Made by a program: the position numbers and the translations under genes. This document shows positions 46,566-55,237 of a stretch of 64,000 nucleotides of DNA, one piece after another (the first letter of the stretch is position 1; every line of letters starts with the position of its first letter). The stretch covers positions 16,208 to 80,207 of the forward strand of contig QCHE01000004.1 of assembly GCA_003278065.1 (NCBI GenBank), in the 5' to 3' direction. The notes under the pieces are model-generated. The model worked only from the letters and a program-made list of their open reading frames with translations. It made no database searches and had not been told where the DNA came from. The stretch comes from Pelagibacteraceae bacterium AG-390-O04 (GTDB taxonomy: Bacteria; Pseudomonadota; Alphaproteobacteria; Pelagibacterales; Pelagibacteraceae).

Positions 46566-47304
46566 CTTTTATTTTTTTTAATTTAACTTTTCTAAAATTT
46601 AAATTAAGCAAATCAATAATTAAAATATATCCATTTAAATTTTTGCCTATATTTAATATTTTTTTTAAAATTTCATTAGCCTGTATCGTACCGATTATAC
46701 CTGCTACAGTTCCTAAAACACCCTCAAACTCACAATTTAATATATCATCTGAGATTTCTTTTTCTTGAAAAAAACTTCTGATACATGGAGTTTTTTTATC
46801 TTTAAAATCAAAAGTAAATATATGTCCATCAAATTTACTGATAGCTCCAGTAACTAAAAATTTTTTTGTTTTTTTACAAAAATCGTTTATTAAAAATTTG
46901 GTTTTAAAATTATCAGATCCATCGACAATATAATCGTATTTCTGAATAATTTTGTTAAAGTTATTTTTATTCAGTCTTATTTTGTAGCAAATTATCTTGG
47001 TATTTGAATTGATTTTCTTTAATTTTTTTTGAGCTGCAAAAACTTTAGATTTACTTAAATCTTTCGTATCATAAAGACTTTGACGATGGATATTTGATAA
47101 ATCTACATTATCAGAGTCGACAATGCCCAAAAAGCCTACACCGGCTCTAGTTAAAAATTCTGCTACAGGGCATCCCAAACCTCCCATACCAATAACTAAT
47201 ACTTTTGATTGTATAATTTTTTTTTGACCAAGTGTGCCAACATTTTTGAGCACAATTTGTCTTGAAAATCTTTCAATTTGATTTTTATTTAATTTTAAAT
47301 TCAT
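46558..47304 (-). CDS. ThiF/MoeB-family adenylyltransferase
   Basis: This E1-like enzyme adenylates the C-terminal Gly of a ubiquitin-fold sulphur carrier (MoaD or ThiS). The 248-aa protein has the ATP-binding motif VIGMGGLGCPVAEFL, the GIVDSDNVDLSNIHRQ block and DGSDNFKTKFLIND. A putative adenylate-transfer Cys lies in KTPCIRSFF. The C-terminal GTVAGIIGTIQANEILK is normal. MoeB-like or ThiF-like use cannot be decided from sequence. It overlaps dut by four bases. Confidence 0.88.
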   Translation of the reverse strand: MNLKLNKNQIERFSRQIVLKNVGTLGQKKIIQSKVLVIGMGGLGCPVAEFLTRAGVGFLGIVDSDNVDLSNIHRQSLYDTKDLSKSKVFAAQKKLKKINSNTKIICYKIRLNKNNFNKIIQKYDYIVDGSDNFKTKFLINDFCKKTKKFLVTGAISKFDGHIFTFDFKDKKTPCIRSFFQEKEISDDILNCEFEGVLGTVAGIIGTIQANEILKKILNIGKNLNGYILIIDLLNLNFRKVKLKKIKDE

Positions 47305-47738
47305 TTACCTGTTGAGCCGAACCCACCTTCCCCCCTAACTGTTTCAGGTAAACTATTGGTTTCTTCTAATTCTATTTTTATTACTGGAGCCAATACCATT
47401 TGAGCAATTCTATCACCATTATTAACTATAAAATCTTCTTTACCATGATTATAAATAATTATTTTTAATTCTCCTCTATAATCACTATCGATAGTTCCTG
47501 GTGTATTTAAAACACTAATATTATTTTTTGCAGCTAAACCTGATCTAGGTCTAATTTGTATTTCATAATTTTTAGAAAAAGCAACAGATATTCCTGTTGA
47601 AATTAGAGAAGATGTTTGAGGTTTTATATTTATTGGTTCTTTAATAAAAGCCATTAAATCCATTCCAGATGCCCCTTTTGTTTTGTAAGATGGAAGCTTA
47701 ACTGATGGATCCAGTTTTTTTATAAGTACTTTCCCCAT
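47301..47738 (-). CDS. dut: Deoxyuridine 5'-triphosphate nucleotidohydrolase
   Basis: Dut hydrolyses dUTP to dUMP, keeping uracil out of DNA and feeding thymidylate synthesis. All five trimeric dUTPase motifs are present in 145 aa: GASGMDLMA, RPRSGLAAKN, the substrate hairpin LNTPGTIDSDYRGELKII, GDRIAQMVLAPV and the C-terminal P-loop-like RGEGGFGSTGK. The coaBC-dut pairing is conserved in many proteobacteria. Its start overlaps the coaBC stop. Confidence 0.97.
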   Translation of the reverse strand: MGKVLIKKLDPSVKLPSYKTKGASGMDLMAFIKEPINIKPQTSSLISTGISVAFSKNYEIQIRPRSGLAAKNNISVLNTPGTIDSDYRGELKIIIYNHGKEDFIVNNGDRIAQMVLAPVIKIELEETNSLPETVRGEGGFGSTGK

Positions 47739-48937
47739 TAATTTATCTGACTAACAATTCTATCAACGATTTCTTCTGATAGCTCAGACTTTTTTTTATA
47801 TGAGAGTTTTTCTCTTTTTTTATTATCTTTATAATAAATTGTAATTTCATTGTAATCACTATTAAACCCACTATTGGCTTTGGATACATCATTAGCCAAA
47901 ATCCAGTCACAATTCTTATTTGATAATTTAGCAATAGCATTTTGGTCTAAATCATTTGTTTCAGCAGCAAAACCAATTACTAGCTTTGGTCTCATTAAAT
48001 TATGATTTGAGACATAATTTAATATATCAATATTTTTTTCTAAACTTATTGAGATATTATTTTGTTTTTTTATTTTACGATCTTTTTTAATAATTTTAAA
48101 ATCAGATACTGCAGCGGAAAAAACTGCAATATCAGCAGGTAAATTTTGTTGAGTTGCTTTAAACATTTCTTCTGCAGTCTCAACTTTGATTAGATTAATA
48201 TCTTCAAATATTTCAAGATTAGTTGGACCAGAAATTAAAGTTGTGTCAAAGCCTCTTTTATGCAAAGATTTTGCTATCTCATAACCTTGTTTTCCACTTG
48301 ATTTATTTGTTATATATCTTACAGGATCTATATATTCATTTGTTGGGCCAGCTGTCACGAGAGCTTTAATTTTTTTGTTATTCAATTTTTCAGATAAAAA
48401 AGTTTTAATGGTATTGAGAATGTCTAGTGGTTCAGACATTTTTCCTTCACCATATTCACCACATGCCATGTCACCAATAATTGGTCCAATTAATTTATAA
48501 CCATAACTTCTTAAATTTTTTAAATTTTCTTTAGTAGATTTATGCTCCCACATTCTTATATTCATAGCTGGTGCTAAAAAAATTTGTTTATTTGAAGCAA
48601 GAATAACAGTTGATGCTAAATCATCAGAATTTCCTTGAGCAAGTTTAGAAATAGTATTGGCTGTTGCTGGTGCAACAATTATTACATCAGCCCATCTTGA
48701 TAAAGCTATGTGATCCATTTCTGCCTCATTTTCTACACTAAAAAGATCTTCGTAAACTTTTCCTTGAGATAATGATGCAACTGATAAAGGAGTAACAAAT
48801 TCCTTAGCACTTTTTGTTAGGATTGTTTTTATTTCTGCGTTATTTTTTTTAAGCAATCTAATTATTTCAAGACTTTTATACGCAGATATACCGCCACATA
48901 TGATAAATAAAATTTTTTTACTGGTTAAATTTTTCAT
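47738..48937 (-). CDS. coaBC: Bifunctional phosphopantothenoylcysteine decarboxylase/synthetase
   Basis: CoaBC makes 4'-phosphopantetheine in coenzyme A synthesis. The 399-aa fusion has the CoaC flavoprotein domain (FIICGGISAYKSLEIIR, VAPATANTISKLAQG, and the active-site PAMNIRMWEH). It is joined to the CoaB domain beginning near VTAGPTNEYIDPVRYITN with SSGKQGYEIAKSL. The decarboxylase Cys is in DMACGEYGEG. It lies eight bases downstream of ubiB. Confidence 0.97.
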   Translation of the reverse strand: MKNLTSKKILFIICGGISAYKSLEIIRLLKKNNAEIKTILTKSAKEFVTPLSVASLSQGKVYEDLFSVENEAEMDHIALSRWADVIIVAPATANTISKLAQGNSDDLASTVILASNKQIFLAPAMNIRMWEHKSTKENLKNLRSYGYKLIGPIIGDMACGEYGEGKMSEPLDILNTIKTFLSEKLNNKKIKALVTAGPTNEYIDPVRYITNKSSGKQGYEIAKSLHKRGFDTTLISGPTNLEIFEDINLIKVETAEEMFKATQQNLPADIAVFSAAVSDFKIIKKDRKIKKQNNISISLEKNIDILNYVSNHNLMRPKLVIGFAAETNDLDQNAIAKLSNKNCDWILANDVSKANSGFNSDYNEITIYYKDNKKREKLSYKKKSELSEEIVDRIVSQIN

Positions 48938-48945
48938 CGCTAGAA

Positions 48946-50514
48946 TTAAAATACTAATAGACCAAAAATTACAAGAACTAAGATTCCTATTATAGATTGA
49001 TTTTTAAAAGCTACCATTTCAGATTTTTTGGTTTTTAGAGTATTATATGAATTTGAATTATGAGGTATTTGACCACTTGCAAGATAAGTAAGTGCTTGAT
49101 TAGCCTTATCCATAATTTCAGGAAATTCAGGTAATCTTTTTATTACTTCTGAGGTATTTTGAATAGTTTCATTTAAAGTTGTCATTGGATCTTTAGTTTG
49201 TTTTAACCAGTTTTCAAGAACAGGTTTTGAAGTTGTCCAAATATTTGTATTAGGATTTAATTTTCTTGCAACTCCTTCGACTACCACCATTGTTTTTTGT
49301 AACATCAATAGTTGAGGTTGTGTTTGCATATTGAATTTTTCTGTTACATCAAATAACTGTTTTAATAATTTGCCACCAGAAATATCTTTTACAGTTTGAC
49401 CAAAAATTGGCTCCCCTATTGATCTTAATGCTTGAGCTAGATCATCAATTGGAACTTCTTTTGGAACTAAACCAGCAACGAGATGAACTTCAGCAACTTT
49501 TTTATAATCTCTCTGTATAAATCCAAATAATATTTCTGCTAAAAATCTTTTACTCATTTTATCTAATCTTCCCATTATTCCAAAATCAATGGGTACGATA
49601 TGGCCATTATTATCTATAAATATATTTCCTTGATGCATATCTGCATGAAAAAAACCATCCCTAACTGCATGACGTAAAAAATTTTGTATAATATCTTCTG
49701 CAATTTTTTCTGTGTTGAAATTTTTATCTTTTAGTTTCTGAGTTTCTCTAATCGAAATTCCTTCAACCCAATCTAAAGTCATTACATTTTCACTTGTGAA
49801 ATTCCAATAAATTTTAGGTACTCTAAATCCAGCGTCGTTTTTTGTATTTTCGGCATATTCATTTGCAGCTGCAGCTTCGAAACGGAGATCCATTTCGAGA
49901 TTTGTTATTTCTTTTAACAAAAATACAACTTCAACTAATTTAAGTCTTTTGGTTTTTTTAATAAATGACTCAACTAAAAAAGCAAAAAGCATCATTGCAT
50001 CTATCTCTTCATTGAAAATTTTTTTGATTTTTGGTCTTAAAATTTTTATTGCAACATCTTTTATAGTTCCATCATCATTAATTTGTGCTTTATGGACTTG
50101 GGCAATAGATGCTGCTGCAACAGGATCACTTATATTAATTATAGAATTAAAAGTATCTTGACCTAAATCATTTTTAATTATTTCTTTAGCTTGGATTAAT
50201 GAAAATGGTGGCAACCTATCTTGAAGATTTTCGAGTTTTTTTGATAATTCTTCACCAATAATGTCTGGTCTTGTAGCTAAAAATTGTCCAAGTTTAATAA
50301 ATGTAGTGCCCATAGACTCAAGTGAGCTAGATAAACGTTCACCTTCATCTATATTTACATCAACATGTTTTTTTGGTGAAAATGAAAAAGATAAAATTTT
50401 AAATAAAATCTTTACTGCTAAAGGTGGCTTTTGAAACTTTGACAAGATAGACAATATATCAGATTGTGCTACCTTTCTTCCAAGCTGAAAAAGAGTAATA
50501 AATTTCTTAATCAT
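48946..50514 (-). CDS. ubiB: Ubiquinone biosynthesis regulatory ATPase UbiB (ABC1/ADCK-like)
   Basis: UbiB is an atypical kinase-fold ATPase required for ubiquinone synthesis. I start at ATG 50514, overlapping the ubiE stop by one base. A frame four codons longer also exists. The 522-aa product has the KxGQ-type motif in TFIKLGQFLATRPDIIGEEL, the AAASIAQVHKA loop and the catalytic DGFFHADMHQGNIFI. One hydrophobic helix at the C-terminus (GILVLVIFGLLVF) anchors it. UbiE and Coq7, in the same pathway, are also in this window. Confidence 0.95.
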   Translation of the reverse strand: MIKKFITLFQLGRKVAQSDILSILSKFQKPPLAVKILFKILSFSFSPKKHVDVNIDEGERLSSSLESMGTTFIKLGQFLATRPDIIGEELSKKLENLQDRLPPFSLIQAKEIIKNDLGQDTFNSIINISDPVAAASIAQVHKAQINDDGTIKDVAIKILRPKIKKIFNEEIDAMMLFAFLVESFIKKTKRLKLVEVVFLLKEITNLEMDLRFEAAAANEYAENTKNDAGFRVPKIYWNFTSENVMTLDWVEGISIRETQKLKDKNFNTEKIAEDIIQNFLRHAVRDGFFHADMHQGNIFIDNNGHIVPIDFGIMGRLDKMSKRFLAEILFGFIQRDYKKVAEVHLVAGLVPKEVPIDDLAQALRSIGEPIFGQTVKDISGGKLLKQLFDVTEKFNMQTQPQLLMLQKTMVVVEGVARKLNPNTNIWTTSKPVLENWLKQTKDPMTTLNETIQNTSEVIKRLPEFPEIMDKANQALTYLASGQIPHNSNSYNTLKTKKSEMVAFKNQSIIGILVLVIFGLLVF

Positions 50515-51218
50515 TAAAATTTCCATCCACTATGTATACAAACTATTCCACCTGATAAATTTCTATATGAACATTTTTTAAAATTATTTTCTTCCATCAA
50601 ATATATTAATTCATCTTGATTAATAAAGTTTTCAATACTTTTAATTAAGTATTCGTAAGGTTGTTTTTCACCAACAATTAATTTTCCCAGTGATGGAATA
50701 GTTTTTGAATAATTTTTATAAATTAAATTTAAGCCTACATTTTGAATTTTTGAAAATTCAAGACATAAAAAACGACCCCCAGGTTTTAATACGCGATAAG
50801 CTTCTTTTAAAGCTTTATTTAAATTTTTTGTATTTCTAAGACCAAAACTTATTGTATAAAAGTCAAAAGAATTTTCAGCTATTGGAAGTTTTTCTGCTGG
50901 AGCAATTATCCAATTTAAGTTTTTATATTTGTTTAATTTTTCCTTACCTTTTTTAATCATTCCTTTATTTGGATCAACACAAGTAATTTGAGATGACTTA
51001 TTTACGTTCTCTAAAAAAAGTTTAGCAATATCTCCAGTACCACAAGCTACATCAATTAATTTTTGGCTTGATAATGGATTCATCATATTTAATAGATTTT
51101 TTTTCCATAGTCTGTGAACGCCTAACGACATAATATCATTCATCAGATCATATTGATCGTAAACTTGATCAAATACCTTTTTTACTAATCCTTTTTTATT
51201 TTGTAAATATTGTTGCAT
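50514..51218 (-). CDS. ubiE: Ubiquinone/menaquinone C-methyltransferase UbiE
   Basis: UbiE performs the SAM-dependent C-methylation of the quinone ring. The 234-aa protein starts MQQYLQNKKGLVKKVFDQVY and shows YDLMNDIMSLGVHRLWKK, the SAM-binding DVACGTGDIAKLFL and RVLKPGGRFLCLEFSK. All are UbiE-type motifs. It leads the reverse operon ubiE-ubiB-coaBC-dut-moeB-like-SH3 and is divergent from mutM. A 23-bp tandem repeat lies between them. Confidence 0.96.
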   Translation of the reverse strand: MQQYLQNKKGLVKKVFDQVYDQYDLMNDIMSLGVHRLWKKNLLNMMNPLSSQKLIDVACGTGDIAKLFLENVNKSSQITCVDPNKGMIKKGKEKLNKYKNLNWIIAPAEKLPIAENSFDFYTISFGLRNTKNLNKALKEAYRVLKPGGRFLCLEFSKIQNVGLNLIYKNYSKTIPSLGKLIVGEKQPYEYLIKSIENFINQDELIYLMEENNFKKCSYRNLSGGIVCIHSGWKF

Positions 51219-51227
51219 AAAATTAAA

Positions 51228-51273
51228 ATATATATTGAATATAGTAATAAATATATATTGAATATATTAATAA
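51228..51273. repeat. 23-bp tandem duplication between ubiE and mutM
   Basis: Two adjacent 23-bp units occupy 51228-51250 and 51251-51273. Both begin ATATATATTG and end TAATAA, differing at one position (G at 51244, T at 51267). The second unit ends directly before the mutM ATG at 51274. The repeat fills most of the 55-base gap between divergent ubiE and mutM, where both promoters must lie. Confidence 0.9.
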
Positions 51274-52137
51274 ATGCCAGAATTACCAGAAGTAGAAATT
51301 ATCAAACGGTCATTAGATAAAAAAATTAAACAAAAAAAGGTAAAGAAAGTAATAATAAAAAATAGAAATTTAAGATTTAAGATACCTTTGAATTTTGAGA
51401 GGCTTCTGAAAAATCAAAAAATTTTAAAAATAAAAAGAATTTCAAAATACTTAATTTTAAGTTTATCAAATAACATTTATTGTATATTACATCTTGGAAT
51501 GTCAGGCACAATTCACTTATTAGAAAATAATAAAAAAAAAATATTTACTAATACAAGTTTTTATAGTTCAGCAAAATTACCAAGTAAACATAACCACGTA
51601 GAAATAATCTTTGATGAATTAAAAATTATATATAATGATCCAAGAAGATTTGGTTTTTTTCAGATAATAAAAAATGATAATTTATTAAGTAAAAGATTCG
51701 CGCATTTAGGACCAGAGCCTTTTGATCCTAGATTTAATCAAGAGTACATTCGTATTTTTTTAAAGAATAAAGAAAAGAATATAAAAAATTTTTTACTTGA
51801 TCAAAATTTTGTTTCTGGAATTGGAAATATTTATGCAAGTGAAATTTTGTATTTGAGTTGCATAAATCCATTTAAAAAAGCAAAATTACTTGATAAGAAA
51901 GATCGAAAAAAAATTGAAGTCAATTCGAAGAAAATTCTTTTAGACTCAATTAAAAAAGGAGGATCCAGCATAAGAGATTTTAAAAATGTTTCTGGATCAA
52001 AAGGCAATTTTCAAAAAGATTTTAAAGTTTACGAAAGAGAGGGCTTAAATTGTAAAAAGATTAAATGTAATGGAATTATTATAAAAAAATCAATTTCTAA
52101 TAGATCAACTTTTTTTTGTAATATTTGCCAAAAATAA
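51274..52137 (+). CDS. mutM: Formamidopyrimidine-DNA glycosylase (Fpg)
   Basis: MutM excises 8-oxoguanine and formamidopyrimidines. The 287-aa protein begins MPELPEVEIIKRSLDKKI, where Pro2 is the catalytic nucleophile. It has the H2TH region FVSGIGNIYASEILYLS and ends in a zinc finger with REGLNCKKIKCNGIIIKK and FFCNICQK. An in-frame tract of ten A (51532-51541) is intact. The divergent ubiE and downstream rpsT-dnaA neighbours are the usual alphaproteobacterial context. Confidence 0.97.
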   Translation: MPELPEVEIIKRSLDKKIKQKKVKKVIIKNRNLRFKIPLNFERLLKNQKILKIKRISKYLILSLSNNIYCILHLGMSGTIHLLENNKKKIFTNTSFYSSAKLPSKHNHVEIIFDELKIIYNDPRRFGFFQIIKNDNLLSKRFAHLGPEPFDPRFNQEYIRIFLKNKEKNIKNFLLDQNFVSGIGNIYASEILYLSCINPFKKAKLLDKKDRKKIEVNSKKILLDSIKKGGSSIRDFKNVSGSKGNFQKDFKVYEREGLNCKKIKCNGIIIKKSISNRSTFFCNICQK

Positions 52138-52149
52138 TTAATTATTTAA

Positions 52150-52177
52150 TTGACCAAAATTAATTCTCAAGTTATAC
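52150..52177 (+). promoter_or_regulatory. rpsT promoter with GC-rich discriminator
   Basis: TTGACC (52150-52155) and TTATAC (52172-52177) are separated by 16 bases. The following CCCTGCGC is exceptional GC-rich sequence in this AT-rich DNA and matches the discriminator of stringently controlled ribosomal promoters. The ATG is only 10 bases after the -10 box, which predicts an untranslated leader of about two to five bases. Confidence 0.6.
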
Positions 52178-52187
52178 CCCTGCGCAT

Positions 52188-52448
52188 ATGGCAAATACTA
52201 AATCTGCAATCAAAAGAATTAGAAGAATTTCAAAGCAAACAGTTGTTAATAAAGCTAGAAAAAGCCGGTACAAGAATGCATTAAAGAAAATGAATCTTTT
52301 AATTGAAGGTAAAAAAAAATCTGACGCAGTAAAATTCTTACCTAAGTTGAATTCAGAGTTGATGAAGATTGCTAAAACAGGCATTATCAAAAAACAAAAT
52401 GCCTCAAGAAACATTTCAAGAATTACAAAAAAAATTACAGCGATGTAA
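52188..52448 (+). CDS. rpsT: 30S ribosomal protein S20
   Basis: S20 binds 16S rRNA helices 9 and 44. The 86-aa, highly basic protein starts MANTKSAIKRIRRISKQTVV and ends ISRITKKITAM, matching the family along its length. It has no Shine-Dalgarno sequence. The predicted promoter is so close that the mRNA may be leaderless. The gene stands in front of dnaA, as in many alphaproteobacteria, with a small hairpin at its stop codon. Confidence 0.96.
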   Translation: MANTKSAIKRIRRISKQTVVNKARKSRYKNALKKMNLLIEGKKKSDAVKFLPKLNSELMKIAKTGIIKKQNASRNISRITKKITAM

Positions 52449-52451
52449 TTT
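52432..52451 (+). other. Perfect 8-bp hairpin with GCGA tetraloop at the rpsT stop codon
   Basis: AAATTACA (52432-52439) pairs perfectly with TGTAATTT (52444-52451) across GCGA, a stable GNRA-type tetraloop. It spans the rpsT stop codon. There is no T run behind it, so it is more likely an mRNA 3'-end stabiliser or processing site than a classic terminator. Confidence 0.5.
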
Positions 52452-52713
52452 ATTATACTTCGGGTTGATTCAACTTAAAGCATACGCATCATATATGGCA
52501 AAATAAATTTTATTTACAATATTTAGATTTAGTAAATAAGTTTAAAAAAATTATTCAATCAAAAATTTTAATCTCCTTAAAGTTTAATAATAATTCTTTT
52601 TAATTTTTTAAAATAAAGTTTCGCACAATCATAGATTTTATTTTTTTTTATCATTTTAAATTATCTTGTTGCAAAATTTTTATTATGGTTCTAACTGAAC
52701 TTCTCTCAAAAAA

Positions 52714-54135
52714 ATGAATAACTCTTATACAAATAAAAATACAAACATTTCTACTTCAGAAAAAATAGATTGGACTTTTGTTCAAAGGGAAATGAAAAAT
52801 AAACTTGGTCTAGAGATTTATGAAAGTTGGTTAAAAAAAATTAACTTTTTAGATGAGTTTAATAATTATATTTTATTATCTGTACCAACAAGATTTATTA
52901 GAGACTGGATTACATCAAGATATTTAGATCAAATTCTTCAAATTGTACGATACTACAAAAAAGATATTGTAAGAATTGAATTTAAAATTGTTGATCAAGA
53001 AATAATTGCTAAAAATGAAAATAAGGAAAATTCAAAAATTTTTGAAGATCAAAAAAATGTGTCATTTATAAAAGACTCTTATCTTCAATATAATCGAATT
53101 GATCCCAATAAGAGGTTTGACAATTTTTTGACAGGTTCAAGTAATAAATTAGCTTATGAAGCCTCTTTAAAGGTTTCTGAAAATATGTCTCATAACAATC
53201 CATTATATATTTATGGGGGCGTTGGAATGGGCAAAACTCATTTATTAAATTCTATTGGCCTAGAGTTAAAAAAAAATAACAAAGTAATGTTTATTTCAGC
53301 TGAACGATTTATGTATCAATTTGTAAAATCAATAAAATCAAACGATATGGTCAAGTTTAAAGAGTATTTTAGAAATACTGATTTTTTACTTATAGATGAT
53401 ATTCAATTTATGAATGGCAAAGAGGCAATGCAGGAAGAATTTTTTCATACCTTTAATGCTCTTTTAGATCGAGGTTCACAGATTATTATTTCAGCAGATA
53501 GAGCACCAAATAAACTATCTAGAATTCAAGAAAGAATAAAATCTAGATTTTCTGGAGGACTTGTAATTGACATTCAAAAACCTGATCTTGAATTGCGAAG
53601 AAAAATAATTGAATTTAAATTAGAAGAGTTAAATAAAATTTATTTTGATGAAATTAAAATTAATCAAGAAATCCAAAATTATATTAGTACTGAAATTACA
53701 ACAAGCATTAGAGAATTAGTGGGTGCAATAAACCGTATAGTTTCTTTTTCTAGAATTTATAAAAAGGTACCTAATTTAGGAGAAACAAAAGTTGTTTTAA
53801 AAGATTTATTAAATTTATCAGAAAATAAAGTTACTATTGACTTAATTCAAACTTTAGTATGTAAATTTTTTAAGATAAGTAAAAATGAAATGCTTTCATC
53901 AAGAAGATCAAGATATTTAGTTAGGCCTAGACAAACAGCAATTTACTTGACTAAAATTTTAACATCCAAATCATTACCAGAGATTGGGCGAGAGTTTTCT
54001 AATCGTGATCATACAACAATTATTCACTCTGTTAAAACAATAGAAAAATTGAAGGAGAATAATCCTGAAATGTTGGAAAATATTAATAAACTAAAAAACC
54101 AAATATTATACAATAATAAAGATAATGAAATTTAA
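52714..54135 (+). CDS. dnaA: Chromosomal replication initiator DnaA
   Basis: DnaA melts the origin and loads the helicase. The 473-aa protein has the N-terminal DnaB-interacting domain (DWTFVQREMKNKLGLEIYES) and the AAA+ domain with YIYGGVGMGKTHLL (Walker A, about residues 167-178) and FLLIDDIQFMNGKE (Walker B). The C-terminal DNA-binding domain has SLPEIGREFSNRDHTTIIHS. The 265-base region in front (52449-52713) is very AT-rich. I see no TTATCCACA-type DnaA-box cluster in it, so it cannot be called an origin. It overlaps dnaN by 11 bases. Confidence 0.97.
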   Translation: MNNSYTNKNTNISTSEKIDWTFVQREMKNKLGLEIYESWLKKINFLDEFNNYILLSVPTRFIRDWITSRYLDQILQIVRYYKKDIVRIEFKIVDQEIIAKNENKENSKIFEDQKNVSFIKDSYLQYNRIDPNKRFDNFLTGSSNKLAYEASLKVSENMSHNNPLYIYGGVGMGKTHLLNSIGLELKKNNKVMFISAERFMYQFVKSIKSNDMVKFKEYFRNTDFLLIDDIQFMNGKEAMQEEFFHTFNALLDRGSQIIISADRAPNKLSRIQERIKSRFSGGLVIDIQKPDLELRRKIIEFKLEELNKIYFDEIKINQEIQNYISTEITTSIRELVGAINRIVSFSRIYKKVPNLGETKVVLKDLLNLSENKVTIDLIQTLVCKFFKISKNEMLSSRRSRYLVRPRQTAIYLTKILTSKSLPEIGREFSNRDHTTIIHSVKTIEKLKENNPEMLENINKLKNQILYNNKDNEI

Positions 54136-55237
54136 CGTAAATCAGCAAGACTTACAGCAAGCTCTGAGTTATTGCCAAGGTGTAATTGAAAAAAGAAGCA
54201 CATTACCAATATTATCAAATGTTTTATTAGATGCGAGTAATTCAAAATTAACAATTACAGCAACAGACCTAGATTTAATTTTTCTACATCAAATAAAAAA
54301 TATTGAAATAATAGAAGAGGGTAAAACTACAACAGTTTCATCTACTATTTATGATATAGTAAGAAAGTTTTCTTCTGGAAAAAAAATAAATCTATCACTA
54401 TCAGATACAAATAAACTTCAAATAGAATCTGAAAAATCTAATTTTAATCTTAACTGCTTAAGTCCTTCAGAATTTCCCTTAACGGAAGAAAATTTTAATG
54501 AAAATCAATTTATTATAAATTCAAAAAAATTTCTAAAGTTGTTAAATAAATGCAAATTTTCAATTTCAAATGATGAAACTAGACATTACTTAAGTGGTAT
54601 TTATTTACATCAAACAGAAGTTGAGGACAAAAATTTTCTTACCGCAGTTGCAACTGACAGTCATAGAATGTCAATCTCAAAAATTAGGTTAGATGAAAAA
54701 ATAAATTTTGAACCAATAATCTTGCCAAAAAAAACAATTTTCCAACTTTGTTCTTTATTAGATAATTATGACGGAGACGTAAAAATTTCAAACATTAAAT
54801 CTAAAATAAAATTTGAATTAGATAATAGTATTTTAATTTCAAAACTTATAGATGGAAAATTTCCAAATTACATTCAAGTAATACCAAAAAATAATCAAAA
54901 AAAACTTGAAATAAATTTAAAGTTGTTTTCGGGATCTGTTGATCGTGTAGCTTCAGTTTCACTTGACAAAAAAGATGGTGTTAAGTTTAGTCTGACAAAA
55001 GATGCATTAAATCTATCTGTTAATAATACAAATAGCGGTGATGGAAATGAAAATTTAGCTGTAAAATTTGACTATGATTTAGAGATTAGCTTTAATTCAC
55101 GTTACTTGATCGATGTTGCTTCACAAATGGATGGTGAAAAAATTGAAATTTTTCTAAATGACACAGGTTCTCCTGCGTTAATAAAAGATCCTAGTGACTT
55201 TGATAGTATATATGTTGTTATGCCTATGAAAGGCTAA
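54125..55237 (+). CDS. dnaN: DNA polymerase III beta sliding clamp
   Basis: The beta clamp tethers polymerase to DNA. The 370-aa protein shows the three-domain clamp pattern, starting MKFNVNQQDLQQALSYCQGV, with SGIYLHQ and TDSHRMSISKIRL in the middle domain. It ends DFDSIYVVMPMKG, where the usual ending is a VVMPMR-type motif. The start overlaps the dnaA end by 11 bases, giving direct co-translation. The 3' end overlaps convergent plsC by four bases. Confidence 0.97.
   Translation: MKFNVNQQDLQQALSYCQGVIEKRSTLPILSNVLLDASNSKLTITATDLDLIFLHQIKNIEIIEEGKTTTVSSTIYDIVRKFSSGKKINLSLSDTNKLQIESEKSNFNLNCLSPSEFPLTEENFNENQFIINSKKFLKLLNKCKFSISNDETRHYLSGIYLHQTEVEDKNFLTAVATDSHRMSISKIRLDEKINFEPIILPKKTIFQLCSLLDNYDGDVKISNIKSKIKFELDNSILISKLIDGKFPNYIQVIPKNNQKKLEINLKLFSGSVDRVASVSLDKKDGVKFSLTKDALNLSVNNTNSGDGNENLAVKFDYDLEISFNSRYLIDVASQMDGEKIEIFLNDTGSPALIKDPSDFDSIYVVMPMKG

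Noticed and set aside
52449..52713. Possible oriC in front of dnaA
   Set aside because: The region is AT-rich, as expected for any spacer here, but no repeated DnaA boxes were seen. It could hold dnaA promoters only.
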